From Roseihalotalea indica (GTDB lineage: Bacteria > Bacteroidota > Bacteroidia > Cytophagales > Cyclobacteriaceae), in contig NZ_JAINFL010000001.1 in assembly GCF_022458895.1 (NCBI RefSeq), forward strand, positions 124,001 through 188,000: a stretch of DNA of 64,000 nt, in the 5' to 3' direction. Below the pieces are notes generated by a model. The model did no database searches, was not told where the DNA came from, and saw only the letters and a list, made by a program, of their open reading frames with translations. This document shows positions 60,610 to 64,000 of the stretch, in pieces. Position numbers and translations under genes: made by a program. Position 1 is the first letter of the stretch; the number at the start of each line of letters is the position of its first letter.

Positions 60610-61850
60610 GCCAAATATTTTTCCAGATACCCAACCACCTTGTTAGTAGCACCAGTATGCGTATGCACATAATTCTGGCTAATCTCGGCCATTTTCTCCC
60701 GCTTTTCTTCATCGTTCCATACTGTCAGAAACTTGTACCGTAGATCTTTGGTGTCGTTCACAGTAAATGCGGCATTTAGCTTAAGCAAATCCGTTGCTTC
60801 GCGCACGTGCTGGTAGCTACGGTTACCGAAAAACAGGGGCATACCGAAGGTAGCAGCTTCTAATACGTTATGCAAACTTTTACCGAAAGCACCTCCCACA
60901 TACGCAAAGTCTCCGTAGCGATATAGCGACGTGAGCATGCCTACATTATCAATGATTAATACCCGGTAATTGGATACGGTATTGATTTTGGCCCGGGAGT
61001 AGCGCACCGTTTTGTAAGGCATGTTTTCTTCAATCCGGGTTAGGTGTTCCTCTTCAATATTGTGCGGAGCAATAATGAATTTAAGTTTTTCTTCAAATTC
61101 CCGGATAAAGGGCAACAGCACTTCCGTATCCGGAGGCCAGTTACTACCCACCACCATCACACTTTCGCTCTGCTTAAACTTCTCGGCCAGCTCTACCGAC
61201 TCAGCTTGCTGACAAAGAGCAGCGACTCGGTCAAAGCGAGTATCACCGGCTAGGGTAGTAGAACGGATGCCAATATCCTGTAACAAACGCCCCGATAATT
61301 CATCCTGCACAAAATAATGACTCACCATCCGGAGCATGCGCCGGTAAAAGCCACCGTACCACTTAAAGGGCACCGCGTCTTCCCGAAAGTGGGTAGAAAT
61401 GGATAGGGTAGGGATTTCTCGCTTTTTCAATTCCCGTAAATACCCATACCAATATTCATATTTAACAAAGAGGGCCACCGTAGGTTGCACCAGCTTAATA
61501 AATTTGCGGGCATTCATGTATCCGTCTAGGGGTAAGTAGCACACCAGATCGGCCAGTTCGTAGTCTTTCCGCACTTCATAGCCGGAAGGAGAGAAAAATG
61601 TAAGCACCACACAAGCATCAGGGTACTGTTGCTTAAGCGATTCTATTACCGGGCGTCCCTGCTCAAATTCGCCTAGTGAGGCACAGTGAAACCAGAAACA
61701 CGGCCCATGTTTTGGCTGCTTGGCAAAGTGGCGAATTCGGGCAAAAACACCTTGGCGACCCTGCACAAACTTCCGGTTTTTTTCCGAAAAGGGTAATGAT
61801 ATATACAGTCCTGCCTTGAGCAGGCTAATAATGATCTGGTACAACCACAT
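60606..61850 (-). CDS. waaA: 3-deoxy-D-manno-octulosonic acid transferase (Kdo transferase)
   Basis: 414 residues, GT30 family. N-terminal anchor helix and CFWFHCASLGEFEQGRPVIE (the HxxSxGE acceptor-side motif), VALFVKYEYWYGYLREL, and C-terminal VMVVGSNWPPDTEVLLP, FIIAPHNIEEEHLTRIE and YVGGAFGKSLHNVLEAATFGMPLFFG donor-binding block. Adds Kdo to lipid A in the inner leaflet of the inner membrane. Co-transcribed with rsgA, whose start overlaps its stop. Confidence 0.95.
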   Translation of the reverse strand: MWLYQIIISLLKAGLYISLPFSEKNRKFVQGRQGVFARIRHFAKQPKHGPCFWFHCASLGEFEQGRPVIESLKQQYPDACVVLTFFSPSGYEVRKDYELADLVCYLPLDGYMNARKFIKLVQPTVALFVKYEYWYGYLRELKKREIPTLSISTHFREDAVPFKWYGGFYRRMLRMVSHYFVQDELSGRLLQDIGIRSTTLAGDTRFDRVAALCQQAESVELAEKFKQSESVMVVGSNWPPDTEVLLPFIREFEEKLKFIIAPHNIEEEHLTRIEENMPYKTVRYSRAKINTVSNYRVLIIDNVGMLTSLYRYGDFAYVGGAFGKSLHNVLEAATFGMPLFFGNRSYQHVREATDLLKLNAAFTVNDTKDLRYKFLTVWNDEEKREKMAEISQNYVHTHTGATNKVVGYLEKYLA

Positions 61851-62290
61851 AAATGCGTTAAAAAAGTTAGTTGTTTTGTTAGCGAAATCTTGATTAACTT
61901 GTGCAAAAGGGGCGAATATAATTAAAAAAAACGCGCTTTTGCCTTAAAAAACACAATAAAATTTATGAAAAATTAAGTACGATCCTTCCTCCATTATTGG
62001 TGGAGGGTAATGATAAACTTTTGTGTGATGCTATATTTTCTCTCGCAGAAGCTGGCATATACTAAAAATTGCAGCTTTACACTATTACGTCATTCTATCA
62101 ATGATGGATACACTTCTGTATCGTTGAGAATATTTTCGTGTGTTGTTAAAAACAAACATGGGATTCAGACTAATGGTTTGAATCCCTCTGCCTACTTCAG
62201 ATATCATAGGCATTCCTTATATTGTTATTATAAATTGCTCAGACAACCATCATGGTAGTTATTGCATCTTGAAAGTGAAACCGACCATTC
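61851..62290 (+). other. 440-base intergenic region with a small hairpin, no gene seen
   Basis: Divergent gap upstream of both kdtA (minus strand) and the DUF5686 gene (plus strand). CCTCCA/TGGAGG with a seven-base loop forms a hairpin at about 61988-62007 that lacks a T run. An 82-codon open frame at 62010-62258 has no coding character and I reject it. Promoters for both genes must lie here, but no clear TAnnTTTG box was assigned. Confidence 0.5.
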
Positions 62291-64000
62291 ATGCGTTATT
62301 TTTATTTTCTATTGCTGGCCCTTTTGGGTACTTCCTCACTGTACGCCCAGGGCATCCGGGGGTATGTGCGCGACGAACAGAATGAACCACTGCCTTATGC
62401 TACCATTTATATTCAACAGCAGGAGACCGGCACTACTACCAATGAACAGGGATATTATGAAATTAAGTTAGCCCCAGGCACTTATGACTTAGTGTTTCAG
62501 CATCTGGGTTATTCTTCAAAAACGCAATCTGTCACTATCGGATCTGATTTTCGTGAGATGAATATCACGTTGCCCATTCAAACCATTCAATTAAAGGAGA
62601 TTATCGTTCGATCCGGCTCAGAAGATCCTGCCTACACCATCATGCGGAAGGCCATTGCTAAAAGCAAGTTTCACCAGTTACAGGTGCAGCATTACACGGC
62701 AGAGGTTTATGTAAAAGGGGGCGGACGCATTAAGAAGGTGCCGTTTTTTCTGAAGAAAACCCTGGAAAAAGAAGGTATTGATAGCTCTACCGTCTTTGTA
62801 TCGGAATCAGTGAGTGAAATTACGTTTGAGCAGCCTAACACCATGAAAGAGCGGGTAATCTCAGTTCGCACCTCAGGCGATGATAATGATACCAGCCCCA
62901 GTGGTTTTATCTACGGCAGCTTTTATGAGCCGGAAATTGCCGGAGCTATTTCCCCGCTTTCTCCCCGAGCCTTTGCTTACTACCGCTTCCGCTACGAAGG
63001 AAGCTTCTATGATCGAGGCTACGAAGTGAACAAAATTCGGGTGATTCCCCGCTCCCGGGGCGACGATGTATTTACCGGCCTGCTCTATGTGGTAGATGAC
63101 CTGTGGAGCATTCATAGCCTGAATCTGTATACCTACAAGCAGGGTTTTAAAATTCAGGCCAAGCAGGTATACGCTCCCATTCAGGAGAAAGTCTGGCTAC
63201 CAGTAACGTACAATATTGATGTAACCGGCAAAATTCTGGGGTTTGACCTGGAATACAAGTACCTGGCTACCGTCAGCAATTATGATATTACGCTGAACCC
63301 CGACCTGGAGGTGGAAGTAGAAGTGGTGGATGAAAAGATTGATGAAGAACTGGCCGCCGCCCTGATTAAGGAAGAAAAGCTAATGGCCCAGGCCGATACC
63401 GTACAGAACCAGGACATGGAAAAGCTCTTTAAGCAGGAGCAGAAAGTAACCCGCAAGCAGTTGCGCAAGATGCTGAAAGAGTACGAAGAAGATCTGGAAG
63501 AAGAAGCTGAAGAGCCTGACGTAGTGTCGATTACCAGCATGACGGTTGATTCTACCGCTGCAAACTCTGATTCGGCCTACTGGGCTCAGATCCGCCCGGT
63601 GCCCCTCAGCGATATGGAACGAAGCAGCTACCGCAAACTGGACAGTCTGGCGGTGGTGGAACGAGAAGAAGAGGAAGCCGAAAAAGAAGAAAAAGACAAT
63701 GAATCGAATAGGAAGAGCAACGGTGGCCTTCGCCTTGGGCGGCATTTCTCGTTGGGCGATGATGTATCGTTCTGGTTTGACTTCCCTATTCCTTACTATA
63801 ACACAGTTGAAGGTTTTAATATCACGCTGCCGATTAACCTGAAAGTAGATGTGAGTGACTCTACTTCGCTTACTACACAGCTTTACCCTCGGTTTGCATT
63901 TGCCCGGAAGAAGCTGACCGGAAAAGCCGTGCTTCCGTACTCGTACAAAAAGGGCAGCTTCACGCTGGAAGGGGGCCGCTTCGTAAGCCAGTTCAATGAA
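62291..64000 (+). CDS. DUF5686 outer-membrane protein with carboxypeptidase-regulatory-like domain, 3'-truncated by the window
   Basis: The frame is open from ATG 62291 to the last base (570 codons). Signal peptide MRYFYFLLLALLGTSSLYAQ. Residues about 20-100 are a CarboxypepD_reg-like Ig domain (GYVRDEQNEPLPYATIYIQ...TTTNEQGYYEIKLAPGTYDLVFQHLGY). The DUF5686 part follows (YTAEVYVKGGGRIKKVPFFL; SFYDRGYEVNKIRVIP). A Glu-rich segment at about 340-410 is highly charged. Beta-barrel sequence begins near the end (VSLGDDVSFWFDFPIPYYN). Probable outer-membrane protein of unknown role, typical of Bacteroidota. Confidence 0.88.
   Translation, partial: MRYFYFLLLALLGTSSLYAQGIRGYVRDEQNEPLPYATIYIQQQETGTTTNEQGYYEIKLAPGTYDLVFQHLGYSSKTQSVTIGSDFREMNITLPIQTIQLKEIIVRSGSEDPAYTIMRKAIAKSKFHQLQVQHYTAEVYVKGGGRIKKVPFFLKKTLEKEGIDSSTVFVSESVSEITFEQPNTMKERVISVRTSGDDNDTSPSGFIYGSFYEPEIAGAISPLSPRAFAYYRFRYEGSFYDRGYEVNKIRVIPRSRGDDVFTGLLYVVDDLWSIHSLNLYTYKQGFKIQAKQVYAPIQEKVWLPVTYNIDVTGKILGFDLEYKYLATVSNYDITLNPDLEVEVEVVDEKIDEELAAALIKEEKLMAQADTVQNQDMEKLFKQEQKVTRKQLRKMLKEYEEDLEEEAEEPDVVSITSMTVDSTAANSDSAYWAQIRPVPLSDMERSSYRKLDSLAVVEREEEEAEKEEKDNESNRKSNGGLRLGRHFSLGDDVSFWFDFPIPYYNTVEGFNITLPINLKVDVSDSTSLTTQLYPRFAFARKKLTGKAVLPYSYKKGSFTLEGGRFVSQFNE

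Noticed and set aside
62010..62258. 82-codon frame upstream of the DUF5686 gene
   Set aside because: No coding character; it occupies a divergent promoter region and is better explained as chance.
1..64000. tRNA, rRNA or complete insertion sequences
   Set aside because: None was recognised by reading; short RNA genes could be missed without a covariance-model scan, so absence is not claimed firmly.

Overview
The window looks like a chromosomal segment of a Bacteroidota member, most likely order Cytophagales. This is inferred from the gene families: DUF2723 membrane protein, DUF5686 outer-membrane protein, DUF2975 plus small HTH pair, TPR histidine kinase, ThuA/PVC-type dehydrogenase. It also fits the near absence of Shine-Dalgarno sequences and a -7 box of the TAnnTTTG type. 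By eye the base composition is close to 50% GC, with AT-rich islands at about 16.5-17.3 kb and 56.6-58.2 kb. No rRNA or tRNA gene was recognised and no complete insertion sequence is present.

Layout. 1-1.2 kb: end of purK, then purE. 1.2-13.2 kb: a co-directional cluster of unknown function: VWA-like lipoprotein, small membrane protein, tubulin/FtsZ-like GTPase, very large actin/Hsp70-fold ATPase, two membrane coiled-coil proteins and a trypsin-like lipoprotein protease. An Rpn-type nuclease and a PIN toxin-antitoxin-like pair are inserted in it. This is the most interesting region. 13.6-25 kb: housekeeping and small accessory genes (helix-hairpin-helix protein, BASS transporter, M14 peptidase, DUF2975/HTH, radical SAM, cysteine desulfurase, glmM, mazG, UbiA family, MORN-repeat protein). 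25.2-29.4 kb: galactose module (sodium/sugar symporter, galK, galT). 30.9-35.3 kb: minus-strand gamma-glutamylation module (glutamine-synthetase-like ligase, Fe-alcohol dehydrogenase, class I GATase hydrolase). 35.5-37.7 kb: membrane proteins with a winged-helix regulator. 38-40.2 kb: M3 peptidase.

40.4-47.4 kb holds sugar or polyol genes: Gfo/Idh/MocA oxidoreductase, TIM-barrel isomerase, a 1176-residue ThuA-propeller-cupredoxin lipoprotein and a divergent AraC regulator. Two inverted copies of a dispersed hairpin repeat flank the last two genes. 47.7-51 kb: ECF sigma factor, small membrane protein, TPR sensor kinase. 51-53 kb: nucleoside hydrolase and a second ThuA protein. 53.5-56.5 kb: DUF2723 protein. 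56.6-58.2 kb: AAA ATPase fused to a TOPRIM/DUF4435-like domain, a defence candidate. 58.2-64 kb: membrane proteins, rsgA-kdtA operon and the start of a DUF5686 protein that runs off the window.

The intergenic regions carry several dispersed repeats: palindromic AGACTTCrGAAGTTT elements, a GGAGGCGGTC hairpin family, CAAT-rich low-complexity tracts and a 28-bp perfect palindrome. Start codons were moved from the longest open frame where a signal peptide, a terminator or an overlap argued for it.
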